Origin: Bacillota bacterium
Lineage (GTDB): Bacteria > Bacillota_A > Clostridia > Lachnospirales > Lachnospiraceae
Direction: 5' to 3'
DNA length: 64,000 bases
NCBI GenBank assembly: GCA_023443625.1
Contig: JAEZTQ010000093.1
Coordinates: 62,001-126,000 of the forward strand
Of the stretch, positions 1-9,604 are shown piece by piece (position 1 is the first letter of the stretch; each line of letters starts with the position of its first letter). The notes beneath the pieces are model-generated. The model was given only the letters and a program-made list of their open reading frames with translations. It made no database searches and was not told the origin of the DNA. Position numbers and translations under genes: made by a program.

Positions 1-117
1 AGTAATAGTGTTCGATATATTCTCTGTAATCTTGTCATCCCCAGCTTTACTACAGCCTGATAGGGAAAAAACAGTTAAGAAAGATAGAATGATTATTGTT
101 AATACTAGTTTTCTCAC
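1..117 (-). CDS. Lipoprotein N-terminus (partial)
   Basis: Only the first 39 codons lie in the window; the rest runs off the left edge. The start is a GTG at 117 preceded by AGGAGG (123-128) at a 5-base spacing. The peptide begins with charged residues, then a hydrophobic stretch ending in a lipobox (SLSGC), then a polar, Asp/Lys-rich stretch. This is a typical type II signal peptide, so the product is an exported lipid-anchored protein. Next to a sugar-uptake locus it could be another solute-binding protein, but that is a guess because no mature domain is visible. It is divergent from the esterase gene at 244. Confidence 0.7.
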   Translation of the reverse strand, partial: MRKLVLTIIILSFLTVFSLSGCSKAGDDKITENISNTIT

Positions 118-243
118 AGCAGCCTCCTTAAGTAATTTTTTTATTTCTTGTAACTAAATGTAAATTTTGTTGTATAATTGACAAACCATATTTTTCTTAA
201 TATACTCTGTTTAATATTAATTAAGGAAAAGGAAGTATATGCC

Positions 244-1320
244 ATGACGTCTTTTGATTTAAATAGGAATGAACAATTTATATCACCTGAGCATACCGGC
301 TTAGTTTATACAGGAAGAATTGATTTCTCTAATCCCATTACTCCCTGCTTTGTATATGCAGGTAGTCAGGTTCGTTTTCGTTTTCGAGGTAGTGACTTTA
401 AAATTATCGCTCGTAATTATCATTCTTACTTTGATAATTATCTTGGTTATGTAATTGATAATACCCATGAAGGTAAAATCAAACTAGAACAATCGGATGC
501 AATATCCCTATTGTCCATCTCGACTCAGTTAGAGGACAAAGAGCATGATGTCATATTATTTAAAAGACAGGATGCCTGTCATTATTTTGACTTTCTTGGT
601 TTAGTAATAGACAAGTCCGCTGCTATGTTAGATAGTCCCCAAAAACCTATCAGACGTATGGAAAGCTATGGGGATTCTGTAACTGCAGGTGAAATCAGTG
701 AAGCTGTTGATTACGTTGGTAAGGCTGATCCTGAGCATAATGGCGAGTTCTCCAATTCCTGGTACTCCTATGCTTCAATAACAGCTAGAAATCTGGGTGC
801 CCAGCTACATAATAATAGTCAAGGCGGTATTGCACTCCTAGATGGTAGTGGTTACTTTCATGGACCGAACTATGTGGGTCTGGAAAGTACTTACGATAAA
901 ATACGGTATAACACTCAACTTGGTCCCTTTACTCCATGGGATTTTGCTTCCTATACCCCCCATGTGGTTCTTGTAGCCGTGGGACAAAATGACCATCATC
1001 CAGAGGATTATATGGGTAAGGATCTTCAAAAAAGCAATCACTGGAAAGCTCACTATAAAGCATTTATCTTAAGATTACGAATGCTATATCCAAAGGCACT
1101 GATTATATTAAAAACCACTATATTAAACCACTCTCCAGCATGGGATGCTGCAATTGAAGAAGTAACTATAGGTCTTAGGGATCCCAAAATTGTACATTTC
1201 CTCTATTCCAACAATGGTTCAGGTACACCTGGTCATATAAGAATTCCAGAGGCCCAGAAGATGGCAGAGGAATTAACAGAATTTATAAATTCCTTTGGTG
1301 AAGCTATTTGGATGGATTAA
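244..1320 (+). CDS. CE2-type SGNH carbohydrate esterase (acetyl-mannan/xylan oligosaccharide deacetylase)
   Basis: This 358-residue protein has the two-part CE2 layout: an N-terminal beta-sandwich (about 1-130) and an SGNH hydrolase domain. Visible blocks are GDSVTAG with the likely nucleophile Ser145, GQND at 247-250, and the likely catalytic His331 in GTPGHIR. CE2 enzymes remove acetyl groups from xylo- and glucomanno-oligosaccharides. I chose ATG 244 because AAGGAAAAGGAAG lies just upstream; the longer frame from 178 would translate through that ribosome site. From 244 there is no signal peptide, so it probably acts in the cytoplasm on imported acetylated oligosaccharides. It converges on the ABC-importer operon. 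Family assignment is good; exact substrate is inferred from the neighbours. Confidence 0.82.
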   Translation: MTSFDLNRNEQFISPEHTGLVYTGRIDFSNPITPCFVYAGSQVRFRFRGSDFKIIARNYHSYFDNYLGYVIDNTHEGKIKLEQSDAISLLSISTQLEDKEHDVILFKRQDACHYFDFLGLVIDKSAAMLDSPQKPIRRMESYGDSVTAGEISEAVDYVGKADPEHNGEFSNSWYSYASITARNLGAQLHNNSQGGIALLDGSGYFHGPNYVGLESTYDKIRYNTQLGPFTPWDFASYTPHVVLVAVGQNDHHPEDYMGKDLQKSNHWKAHYKAFILRLRMLYPKALIILKTTILNHSPAWDAAIEEVTIGLRDPKIVHFLYSNNGSGTPGHIRIPEAQKMAEELTEFINSFGEAIWMD

Positions 1321-1339
1321 CACCAAGGGCTGCTATGGC

Positions 1340-1376
1340 TCCCACATAGATTTATATAATATAAATCTATGTGGGA
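1340..1376. terminator. Bidirectional hairpin between convergent genes
   Basis: A perfect 17-bp stem (TCCCACATAGATTTATA and its complement) closes a 3-base loop between the convergent esterase (ends 1320) and solute-binding protein gene (ends 1444). The U-tract is weak on both sides, but placement and symmetry fit a shared terminator. Confidence 0.75.
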
Positions 1377-1443
1377 ATATCATTTACAGCCTTTTATAGT
1401 TTAAAAGTGAAGCATTGATATACTCATCTTGTATTTTTCTAGT

Positions 1444-2919
1444 TTATTCGGCCTCATATAAGATATCTAAAGCGTTCTGTAATACAGGCTTTGAGGATTC
1501 CACTGCTTGGGCTACTGTATGGGTCTTATCAACACAAAGGGGCATAAATACAGTCTGACCAAAGTCATAGTAAGGAGTTAAGGCTCCCCACATATCAAAG
1601 ACTAAATTCTCATAGGTTTTGAACGCAAGATCCACATCCTCTTGTGTTTGGAAACAGCTTTCAAACCAAGTAGGATCATCTCTAAATGTAGTATCACCAC
1701 GATACCAATTGAAATATTCTTCCATGACTTGAAGTACCTGACCAGGTTCTTCAACGCCAACAGGAATCATATAATGCTCACCACCGGCAGGACTATAAAC
1801 TTTGCCATCTCCGCTAGGTCCTGCAGGGTAGGGTACTACATGAAATTCAAAGGGTAACTCTGTACCATTCTTAATAGCAGTTTCAATTTCCTGTCTATTT
1901 AACCATGCCTGACCATTCCAGAACATAACCTTACCAGAAGACCAAGCAAGTAAGTTGTCATCCCAGCTCTCTGTATTCCATGGTCTGGCAGACTTGTCAA
2001 CATTGTATATTCTATCCATAAACTCTAATACTTCAATAACTGGTTTACTATCTAGGGATTGTGTAGGGCCGCCAGCAATAACACCGCCATTATTAATAAC
2101 CAAACCGGTAATCATCTCTGTCCAAGGACCACCATACCCATAGATATCTATATCTCCGTCTCCATCAGTATCCTGATTCCCTGCTTTTGCCAACTCAGCA
2201 AACTTCTCCCAGGTCCATTCACCTTTGTTATATAATTCCTGTGGATCTTCAAGACCTAAGTCTTTTATCATTGTTGCATTGTATTCTAAGAAGGTACCTG
2301 AAATAGGTAATTCCTTTAGCTTAAAGAAGTAGGTTCCATCAAAAGCATCTGTTTTCAATGGAACAACAACGGATTGATTACCAAACAAATCATTATTTTC
2401 TAAGGCAACCTGTGATAAATCTGTACAAAGTCCATTCAGTGCTGCAGGGATACCAAACTGGAGGTTGCATAAATAAACATCACACTCTGGAGTTCCTGCC
2501 GGAATGGAAGTATTGATACTATTAATTACACCATTCCAGGTCAAGTTAACATATTGAATCTTACAGTTATATTTTTCTTCAATTCTTCTTACATTATCAA
2601 GCTTCATCTGTGCTGTCTCAGCATTATCAAGCTTTGGATCTTCATTAATATCCGTATGTTCACTTGTGTAATAATAATCCCACCAGATACCTACCTTAAT
2701 TGTTCTGCCACCCATATCAAAGGCTGCATAGGGGTCTGGTGCCTCTGTAGGTGTAGCATCAGGTAGGTCTGTTGCTTCAGGTTTATCTGAAGTCTGCTCT
2801 GCGCCCTTAGTAGGGTCTGCATTGGTTTTTGTCGCCTTCTTATCACCACAAGCTGCTAAGGTTACTACCAGGGTGATTGCTAACAAAAGTGCTAAAATTT
2901 TTTTACTTTTACTAATCAT
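1444..2919 (-). CDS. Sugar ABC importer, solute-binding lipoprotein
   Basis: This 491-residue family 1 extracellular solute-binding protein has a type II signal peptide with lipobox LAAC (Cys24), then a Thr/Pro/Glu-rich linker to about residue 65 that probably spaces the domain from the membrane. The mature part has the usual features of large oligosaccharide binders, including an Asp-rich DTDGDGDIDIYG stretch resembling a calcium-binding loop. It is the last gene of the long minus-strand operon, 64 bases after a permease gene, with a good AAGGAGGAG site. It likely feeds the permease pair encoded at 2983-4890. The ligand is not readable from sequence; a mannooligosaccharide is inferred from the locus. 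Confidence 0.88.
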   Translation of the reverse strand: MISKSKKILALLLAITLVVTLAACGDKKATKTNADPTKGAEQTSDKPEATDLPDATPTEAPDPYAAFDMGGRTIKVGIWWDYYYTSEHTDINEDPKLDNAETAQMKLDNVRRIEEKYNCKIQYVNLTWNGVINSINTSIPAGTPECDVYLCNLQFGIPAALNGLCTDLSQVALENNDLFGNQSVVVPLKTDAFDGTYFFKLKELPISGTFLEYNATMIKDLGLEDPQELYNKGEWTWEKFAELAKAGNQDTDGDGDIDIYGYGGPWTEMITGLVINNGGVIAGGPTQSLDSKPVIEVLEFMDRIYNVDKSARPWNTESWDDNLLAWSSGKVMFWNGQAWLNRQEIETAIKNGTELPFEFHVVPYPAGPSGDGKVYSPAGGEHYMIPVGVEEPGQVLQVMEEYFNWYRGDTTFRDDPTWFESCFQTQEDVDLAFKTYENLVFDMWGALTPYYDFGQTVFMPLCVDKTHTVAQAVESSKPVLQNALDILYEAE

Positions 2920-2982
2920 TGTTCTCCTCCTTATAATATTTTATTGTATACCTTACTTTATTTTAAGTTGGTATAGGTTGTG

Positions 2983-3972
2983 CTATCCTACGATACCACT
3001 ACGTTCTACACCTTCTATAAAATACTTCTGAAGAATAAGATAAACTGCTATTATTGGAATTATTACAAGTATCACTCCCGCATACATGCATATCTGGATT
3101 ACCTGGGGATCCTTAATTTGATCTGTCATACCAATGGTGGATTGTACTGTAGATAACTGAAGGGTAATGCTATGCCCTGCCGGTAGGGAGAATAAGTTAC
3201 CATAGAACATATCATTATACTGCCACACCATAGAGAATACTGTTACTGTTATAATGGAAGGAACGGCATTAACAAGCATAATGCGTAAGTAGGTATACCA
3301 CATCCCTGCACCATCTATAAAGGCTGCTTCTTCTATCTCCTTAGGTAGTCCTCTAAAGAACTGACGGAAGATATAGATAAATAATCCCGATCTTAACCCA
3401 CAGCCAAAGAGCGTTAGGAGAAGCATGGGTATTTCTGTTGACAGTAAATTAAGTTTCTCTCCTCTTATAGCACTTACAATTCCAAAGAAATCCCAGTTTC
3501 TAAAATGCTGATAAAGGGGAAGCATAATTGAATGTGTTGGTAAAACGATAGTAACGATAACACAGGCAAACAACAGCTTCTTAAAGGGAAAGGAAAAACG
3601 TGCAAAGCCATAGCCCGCCATTGAGGTTATTAGTACCTGTAGCATGGTAATAATAGTGACAAAGCCCATGGTATATCCAAGGGTCTTCCAATACTTCAGT
3701 CTCACAAAGGTTAACTTATAATTATCAAGGGTCGGCTCAATGGGAAAAAGCTTAACCGTTGGATTATTGATGTCCGTTGATGAGAAGAAGGAACCGGCAA
3801 TTATTGATATCAGCGGTCCAATGATTATGTAGCAAATTCCAAGCAAAATAACAAACTTAAATAGGGAAAAGAGGAGCGCCCGGAATATATGTATATACCT
3901 AGCTTTTTTATTAATAATTACTGTGTCAGTATTAAGCTTACGAATATAGGAACCTATTTCATTTATCTTCAT
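2983..3972 (-). CDS. Sugar ABC importer permease, MalG/LplC type
   Basis: This 329-residue inner-membrane permease has about six transmembrane segments. The cytoplasmic EAA loop (EEAAFIDGAG, about residue 235), where the ATPase docks, is intact. An N-terminal cytoplasmic extension of about 30 residues precedes the first helix. The start ATG follows GGAGG. It pairs with the permease directly upstream (stop-to-start gap 15 bases) and the solute-binding protein downstream. No ATPase gene is encoded in this operon or elsewhere in the window, so a shared MsmX/UgpC-type ATPase from another locus is probably used. Confidence 0.88.
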   Translation of the reverse strand: MKINEIGSYIRKLNTDTVIINKKARYIHIFRALLFSLFKFVILLGICYIIIGPLISIIAGSFFSSTDINNPTVKLFPIEPTLDNYKLTFVRLKYWKTLGYTMGFVTIITMLQVLITSMAGYGFARFSFPFKKLLFACVIVTIVLPTHSIMLPLYQHFRNWDFFGIVSAIRGEKLNLLSTEIPMLLLTLFGCGLRSGLFIYIFRQFFRGLPKEIEEAAFIDGAGMWYTYLRIMLVNAVPSIITVTVFSMVWQYNDMFYGNLFSLPAGHSITLQLSTVQSTIGMTDQIKDPQVIQICMYAGVILVIIPIIAVYLILQKYFIEGVERSGIVG

Positions 3973-3987
3973 GGCATTTCCTCCTTT

Positions 3988-4890
3988 CTAATTATAATAG
4001 AATATAAACTTGGATATAGCAGTACCTATAAGGACTAAAATTAATGAAATAAGGGCTGTACATAAAATACTCATAGCGGAACTCAAACCATAATCATAGG
4101 CCCTAAAAGCTGTCTGATATGCTATTTCTACTACGGGACTATCCATAAAGGCGTCTACAATGGTATATACCACGTTGGTTAAAATTAATGGGGATACCAT
4201 GGGAAGGGTAACCTTCCAAAAGGTCTCATAGGAAGTCGCTCCCTCTATCTTGGATACCTCATATAGGGAGGGAGAGATGGACTGCAGGGCAGCTATGAAT
4301 ATAATAATCTGTATACTGGAGGCTCTGACAATTTCATATATTCTGCCTACTAAGTCTGTGATAATACCCACAAATTTCATGGGAAGGCCTAACTCCATAA
4401 ATATATCAATAAAATACTCAATGCTTACACCGGCTGATGTCGTTTCCGCTATGGAAGCAGCTGCTTCTCTCTGAATGCTGTCAGAAGCAAGCTCCAAAGA
4501 GGTTAAAATTGCTCCAGATCCTAACAATATGGGGAGAAAGAAAATAGCTCTTACCAGGGTTCTTCCCTTAAATTTAGTATTTAATAACATAGCCATAAGT
4601 AAACTAAAGAAAATAATAAAGGGAAGATCAGTGACTATATTTCTAATGGAGTATACTAATACCTCATTGAAGTTAGCATGTTGAAATAGGGCTTCTTTAA
4701 AATTGTCTAAACCTGTAAAAGACATGGTATATCCACCGACTTTTCCAATATCTACATTGCTTAAGGCAAATCTGCCAGTAAGAATTAGACTTTTTACATA
4801 ATAGACAATAAACCCAATTAACCAAGGAGTTATAAAGAGGAGGCCCACAATGGCTCTTTTTTGTCTTAATGTCAATCGTTTTTTCATCAT
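3988..4890 (-). CDS. Sugar ABC importer permease, MalF/LplB type
   Basis: This permease has about 300 residues, with transmembrane helices and an EAA-like loop (EVSKIEGA). I set the start at ATG 4890 rather than the longer frame from 4950, because GAGGGGG sits 7 bases upstream and the product begins MMKKRLTLRQKR, a normal permease N-terminus. The ATG overlaps the TGA of the upstream DUF5696-like gene in an ATGA junction, so the two are probably translationally coupled. An unusual extracellular stretch (about 150-200) separates helices. Partner of the permease at 2983. Confidence 0.87.
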   Translation of the reverse strand: MMKKRLTLRQKRAIVGLLFITPWLIGFIVYYVKSLILTGRFALSNVDIGKVGGYTMSFTGLDNFKEALFQHANFNEVLVYSIRNIVTDLPFIIFFSLLMAMLLNTKFKGRTLVRAIFFLPILLGSGAILTSLELASDSIQREAAASIAETTSAGVSIEYFIDIFMELGLPMKFVGIITDLVGRIYEIVRASSIQIIIFIAALQSISPSLYEVSKIEGATSYETFWKVTLPMVSPLILTNVVYTIVDAFMDSPVVEIAYQTAFRAYDYGLSSAMSILCTALISLILVLIGTAISKFIFYYN

Positions 4891-7472
4891 TCTAAAACCC
4901 CCTCTACAACATAGCCCATTGCGGGAATACTCATATTCTCTACCATACAATCTGAACTATTTGCATTAATATATATGATTACTCCGTTGTCATAGGTAAT
5001 CTTCTTTACTCCGCTTTCTAACACCCTGTGTTCAAGAATTGTGCTGTTAACAACGTGTTTTAGCACCTCATTGCTTTGCCTATATATCTCTACCGCATCA
5101 TCAAACCAGTTCTCATATTGGGTGGAATACAAGTTATTAAGTGCTGAATATTTAATATCACTGGATTCCTCATAGGAGAGGGTAAAGCGTGGGGCGCTGC
5201 CAAATTCAATTAAGCGAAGCAAAATCTCTTGTTTATTATAGCTATCACTTAGGTTAATTGCTCCTGAGGTATAATTAATCCTTCCATGAATTACCATCTG
5301 ATAGAAAGGAACTTCTTCATCCACAATATAAAACTTATTATCACTTGCCGGAGCATTGGTGATATCCGTTACATATTTCCAAGAGTAGGCATTACCTGCG
5401 CTAACCATTAGATTCTCTGTCTCATCATCCAAGCGCTGAAGCTGTGCGTTGACAATCTGCTTTGCTTTCTCTCTATCTACAATATGGGTGCGTCTCTTAT
5501 CAGAGGTTAGCAAGTCACCCATGTCACGAAGACTAATTCCCGAAATATCCACCTTTCTCATGGACTTAATAAAATCATCCACGTAACGGGAGAGATATTT
5601 GGGGGAAAGATCAAAGTAGAGCCTTTCATCGTAGCCCAAACTGCTACTCCTTACTAAAATCGCCGGATCAACAACTCCATACAAGACTGGATAGCCTGAA
5701 TATCTCATAGCACTCTCTATTTCAGAAAAGTAAAATTTCGCTTTGTATCCAACCTTCTGGATAGCTACATCTCCAAAGAGTGTGCCCCCTGTCTGGGTTA
5801 ATTGCTCATCCAAAGCGGCCAGCTCCTTCTTACCTCCAAGACTTTTTTCAACCTTAACCTTCTTAGGCAATTGATGATAATAACCGCCATTAAACCATCC
5901 CAGATAATTTACTTTTAGATTGGATACTTCACTAGCATTAAATTTATCTGTAATAATCCCCGCTTCATCAAAGGTGGTCATGGGATATACATCCTTGTAA
6001 GGAAAACCAAGAACGCTTCTCTCCATCTCTACACCACCTACTATATCCAGATAGAATGGCAAGGAACTGTCCTCTTTCTTCTGAGCTAACTCTCCTCGCT
6101 CTATTAACTCCTTACGGTAATAATTAGCCATCCCTGAATAGCTAGCATCCTTCTCTTCCAGAAAGGCATAGGATACTGTAAGATTGGTATCATAAATCTT
6201 CTTCTCCAGGGTGGGAATGTCTGAGTAACCAGTGGTTACGAGTACATACACTCTGGAAGAGCCTCTAAGTTCAAAGGATGGATACACATTATTATAGCTA
6301 TTGGTATTACCTGATACCACAGCCATAATATTTGCTAGAGTATCCCCGCTGATTATCTCAGCAAATATTGCACTTTTCTCATGCTTGATACCATATACCG
6401 GCATTTTTGCTGTCTCCGTATCCTCTATCACGGTTCTACCCTGGGCTGTATCATCCATGCCATAGACATACTGGTTATAACGTTCGCTCTTCTTGCCATT
6501 ATTAAAATAAATTAAGGATCCCGTCCCATTGGGTACAAAGAGATACCCCTCCTCTTGGGAGCTCCCCGCTCCAAAGAAGGAAAGAAGGTCAATGTTACCA
6601 AGCCTTCCTGCACCAGCTTCCTTAATCTTATCAGCAGGAATATTCACAACTAATTTATCCTCTACCAAGCGGTATTCTAAAGGTATGGAAAAGGAGGTTC
6701 TCTCAGGTAATTCACCACCAGCAGCTGACGCTGCATCCATATCATAATCCTCCTGGGTATAACCTGCTGCTATAGCCATATCCTCCAGCTTGGTGAGACC
6801 GATCTTACTTGTCTGAGCACCCGCTGTCAGCTCTAAAAATCCTGCTACGGATTTAGATTCCACATAGCTGCTACGGAATTTTTTAGCATCTCGTTCTTTT
6901 AGCTTACTTAGGATTTTCTCTTCCAAACGGGCTTCTGTAATAAAGGGTGGAACTAGACCAGTTGGATTCTCCAGATTACCACAAAGGTAGATATATCGAA
7001 TTCCATTATCAATACTTTCTATCTCAAATTGTTCCCGTTCAACACTGTAATCATAATTATACATGGTAGCCGCTGTTATAGTTGCATCGTAATAGGTCAG
7101 CATGAATTGAGAATTCAAAGCCGTTACATTACGAGCATTAGCAATAGGATCATTGGCTCTATCCACTGGATTAGAATAGGTTATTTCACCAGATCTTTTG
7201 TCGTAGACAGCCACCTCTGTTGTGGTAGTATTGGTATAAAGCTTTAAAATGTCATTCTCAGCAACCAAAACCATTCCCTTCACTTTTGGGTCACTATCCT
7301 TGAGCTCTGTGAATTCTCTTCCTTCTTCATAAGCTTCCTTCGCTGTAAGATCTTTTTTATATCCATCATATAGAAAGAAATTCATGCATAAATAAGTTAT
7401 ATATCCTGCCCCTCCTAAGAGGATTGCTAGAATGACAATAAGTCCGATTTTTTTTGCTTTTTTCACAATCAT
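4887..7472 (-). CDS. DUF5696-like membrane-anchored protein in sugar importer operon
   Basis: This 861-residue protein has one N-terminal membrane anchor (about 10-32) and a very large extracytoplasmic part rich in beta-structure and Tyr/Asp/Gly. It resembles the DUF5696 proteins encoded beside family 1 sugar importers in Paenibacillus and clostridia, whose role is not established. Possible roles are carbohydrate capture, glycoside cleavage or a scaffold at the transporter; nothing in the sequence decides. The first ATG (7472) lies almost on top of its GGGGGG ribosome site, so the in-frame GTG at 7466 may be the true start. It lies between the Yip1-like gene and a permease and overlaps the latter by 4 bases. 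Confidence 0.7.
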   Translation of the reverse strand: MIVKKAKKIGLIVILAILLGGAGYITYLCMNFFLYDGYKKDLTAKEAYEEGREFTELKDSDPKVKGMVLVAENDILKLYTNTTTTEVAVYDKRSGEITYSNPVDRANDPIANARNVTALNSQFMLTYYDATITAATMYNYDYSVEREQFEIESIDNGIRYIYLCGNLENPTGLVPPFITEARLEEKILSKLKERDAKKFRSSYVESKSVAGFLELTAGAQTSKIGLTKLEDMAIAAGYTQEDYDMDAASAAGGELPERTSFSIPLEYRLVEDKLVVNIPADKIKEAGAGRLGNIDLLSFFGAGSSQEEGYLFVPNGTGSLIYFNNGKKSERYNQYVYGMDDTAQGRTVIEDTETAKMPVYGIKHEKSAIFAEIISGDTLANIMAVVSGNTNSYNNVYPSFELRGSSRVYVLVTTGYSDIPTLEKKIYDTNLTVSYAFLEEKDASYSGMANYYRKELIERGELAQKKEDSSLPFYLDIVGGVEMERSVLGFPYKDVYPMTTFDEAGIITDKFNASEVSNLKVNYLGWFNGGYYHQLPKKVKVEKSLGGKKELAALDEQLTQTGGTLFGDVAIQKVGYKAKFYFSEIESAMRYSGYPVLYGVVDPAILVRSSSLGYDERLYFDLSPKYLSRYVDDFIKSMRKVDISGISLRDMGDLLTSDKRRTHIVDREKAKQIVNAQLQRLDDETENLMVSAGNAYSWKYVTDITNAPASDNKFYIVDEEVPFYQMVIHGRINYTSGAINLSDSYNKQEILLRLIEFGSAPRFTLSYEESSDIKYSALNNLYSTQYENWFDDAVEIYRQSNEVLKHVVNSTILEHRVLESGVKKITYDNGVIIYINANSSDCMVENMSIPAMGYVVEGVLE

Positions 7473-7478
7473 ACCCCC

Positions 7479-8108
7479 CTAGGCTCTCAAAATTAGTTCA
7501 GTATAGATGCTTGCTATGAAATCCTTTAAATTATCCATAATAATGTAGATCAACATAGCAACAAATATAATGAGTAATAAGGATACAAAGGTCAGTATAA
7601 GTGTTATCAGGGTTTTTCCAAAGGTATAATTATGTATGGTCATAATTCCTATAAGCAGTAATATAACAAAGAATAGAATGGCTACATACTTAATTATGTA
7701 ATAGATACTTTCCTCGTCTGAAGCTATAAACCAGGATAGAATTGTCGCTGGAATAAAGGTCAAAACTAAGGGCAGCAACGAATAGCCAACTACAGTTACT
7801 ATATCTTTAAATCTTCCCTCACCGTTCATTAAGCAGGTTACAGACCAATTTGCTATGGAAAACAATAAGACAGCAGCAACTACTGCTAATATTTCTGTTC
7901 TTGTATTTACGCTTAATGGATTAATTGAATTAACGACAAAGCTGGCAAATCTTCTATTAATAGAAAAAGAAAAGCCAAATAAAACAACAAATAGCAAAGC
8001 CAGAGGAACGCTCCCCTTTCCTCTATGCCTAACTTCATAAAAGCCATCGGAGGGATGAGAAATAACATAAAATGGATATAACAATTTTTCCTTCTTACTC
8101 ATCATCAT
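7479..8108 (-). CDS. Yip1-family multi-spanning membrane protein
   Basis: This 209-residue protein has a short cytoplasmic N-terminus with the motif YPFYVISHPSDGFYEVRHRGKG, then about five hydrophobic segments. The pattern matches bacterial Yip1-domain proteins (PF04893), whose function is unknown. The gene starts inside the 3' end of the NHL-repeat gene, overlapping it by 14 bases, and the ribosome site GGGGG lies within that gene; three consecutive ATG codons leave the exact start open (8108, 8105 or 8102). Position between an NHL/TPR protein and a DUF5696-like protein suggests these three work together at the membrane with the importers (inference). Confidence 0.72.
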   Translation of the reverse strand: MMMSKKEKLLYPFYVISHPSDGFYEVRHRGKGSVPLALLFVVLFGFSFSINRRFASFVVNSINPLSVNTRTEILAVVAAVLLFSIANWSVTCLMNGEGRFKDIVTVVGYSLLPLVLTFIPATILSWFIASDEESIYYIIKYVAILFFVILLLIGIMTIHNYTFGKTLITLILTFVSLLLIIFVAMLIYIIMDNLKDFIASIYTELILRA

Positions 8109-9552
8109 TAGCCCCCTTTTTTATCTTTTTTACTATTTTTATAACAATAACAGCCAAAGCGATAAGGACAACGCCTGTTAGGATATAAGCCAGATTATCC
8201 TTTAATATATCATCCCGATATCTTTTAAATGCGATAGAATAATATTCTCTATCCATTCCCAGCTTTAGATATTCCATGGCCTTTTTATTCTCCCCTGCTG
8301 CCAGATAGGATTTTCCTATTCCTCTGTAAGCAAGCTCAAAATTGGCATCCAATATAAGAACCTTCTTCCACAATTCAACAGCAGAGACTTCGTCACCGTC
8401 ATATCGTAGAGATACAGCTCCATTAATCAGGTCTCCATATTCTGTTGACTGGAAGGTCATAATCTCACCCCTTGAAGAATCAAGAACAAGTAATAGATCA
8501 TCCTTTTCCTCAATAGCTACTGGTTGCTGGAAAGTGCCCTGCTGACTACCCAAACCGCCAAAGATATATAATATATTTCCTTCATGGTCATAGGTGAATA
8601 TACGGCCTCTGATTGTATCCATCACAGAATAAATTCCGTTATCCCGATAAACAATATCACCTATACGGGAGGGACCGGAGTATTCATAACCAAATCTCCA
8701 GTATAAATCGCCGCTTAACTTACCATCTGGTTGCTTTTTAATAACATCCTGACCCTTGGGATTGAGTCTTCGTATAGACTGGTTTGCTTCTGAATCCACA
8801 TTGGTTGCATAGATAAAGCCATCGGGTGCCATATCAACCCCTGTAAATTCTGTGGGAATAAATTGTGCATCCCTTGCTCTTTGTTCCTCAGTTTTGAGAA
8901 TTCTCCACAACTTACCATAGGCATCTATGGTTACTTTAATGGTACCACTAAAGCCCGAAAAATTACTCTTTTCATCAAAGGCCATAATACCTCTGAACAT
9001 ATTCTTAGCTATGACATATACTCTGTCCGCATAATCAACAACAACCTTAAGGGGCGCAAATTGAAAATCTGCTTCCAACACTTCAGAGGTAGGATTTTCA
9101 ATAATCTTTAACAGGGATAGGTCTTCCTTTAAAGCCACTACCCTGAAATTACTTGTATCGGCTATGTACATCTCATTTTTGGTTGTAACAAAGATACCTG
9201 AGGGTGTATTAAAAGTATCTACAGTTCCCCCATTATCAAACTCCGTAATAATTTGCTCTAATTGCATATCCTTGTCTAATACAAGGATCCTATTATTACC
9301 TGTATCACAAATATATACCCTGCCATCTTCTGCAACATATATATCCTGGGGTGTTAGCATATTCGTTGTTCCTAATCTTGCACCGGATATATTACCCGCT
9401 GGTATATAGGCTGCAGGTGTAAAGTATATATCATTCCAAAAATCATAATTATAGGCTTGGTATGGTAAATTAGCATTAGCAGATACATGAATACAATTTG
9501 TGGATACAAGTATGATGATCATAGGGATTAATAATAATTTTTTAAGCTTCAT
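8095..9552 (-). CDS. NHL-repeat/TPR protein, exported and membrane-anchored
   Basis: About 485 residues. An N-terminal signal peptide is followed by repeated beta-propeller blades of NHL type (for example PQDIYVAEDGRVYICDTGNN and PSGIFVTTKNEMYIADTSNF), covering about 60-390. A helical TPR-like section (VELWKKVLILDANFELAYRG, about 400-440) and one C-terminal transmembrane helix followed by a Lys-rich tail come after it. The predicted topology puts the propeller outside the cell. I chose ATG 9552 because GGAGGT lies 4 bases upstream; the longer frame begins on a TTG within that site. Likely an accessory or scaffold for the sugar importer; no catalytic residues recognised. Confidence 0.75.
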   Translation of the reverse strand: MKLKKLLLIPMIIILVSTNCIHVSANANLPYQAYNYDFWNDIYFTPAAYIPAGNISGARLGTTNMLTPQDIYVAEDGRVYICDTGNNRILVLDKDMQLEQIITEFDNGGTVDTFNTPSGIFVTTKNEMYIADTSNFRVVALKEDLSLLKIIENPTSEVLEADFQFAPLKVVVDYADRVYVIAKNMFRGIMAFDEKSNFSGFSGTIKVTIDAYGKLWRILKTEEQRARDAQFIPTEFTGVDMAPDGFIYATNVDSEANQSIRRLNPKGQDVIKKQPDGKLSGDLYWRFGYEYSGPSRIGDIVYRDNGIYSVMDTIRGRIFTYDHEGNILYIFGGLGSQQGTFQQPVAIEEKDDLLLVLDSSRGEIMTFQSTEYGDLINGAVSLRYDGDEVSAVELWKKVLILDANFELAYRGIGKSYLAAGENKKAMEYLKLGMDREYYSIAFKRYRDDILKDNLAYILTGVVLIALAVIVIKIVKKIKKGANDDE

Positions 9553-9604
9553 CTTAACCTCCAATCTAAGAATTTAGTGAATTATCCTTGATAAATCACT
9601 GTTC

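Noticed and set aside
178..243. Upstream extension of the CE2 esterase frame, with a weakly signal-like N-terminus
   Set aside because: It would translate through the AAGGAAAAGGAAG ribosome site that serves the ATG at 244, and the extra residues (KEKEVYA) are just that site read as protein.
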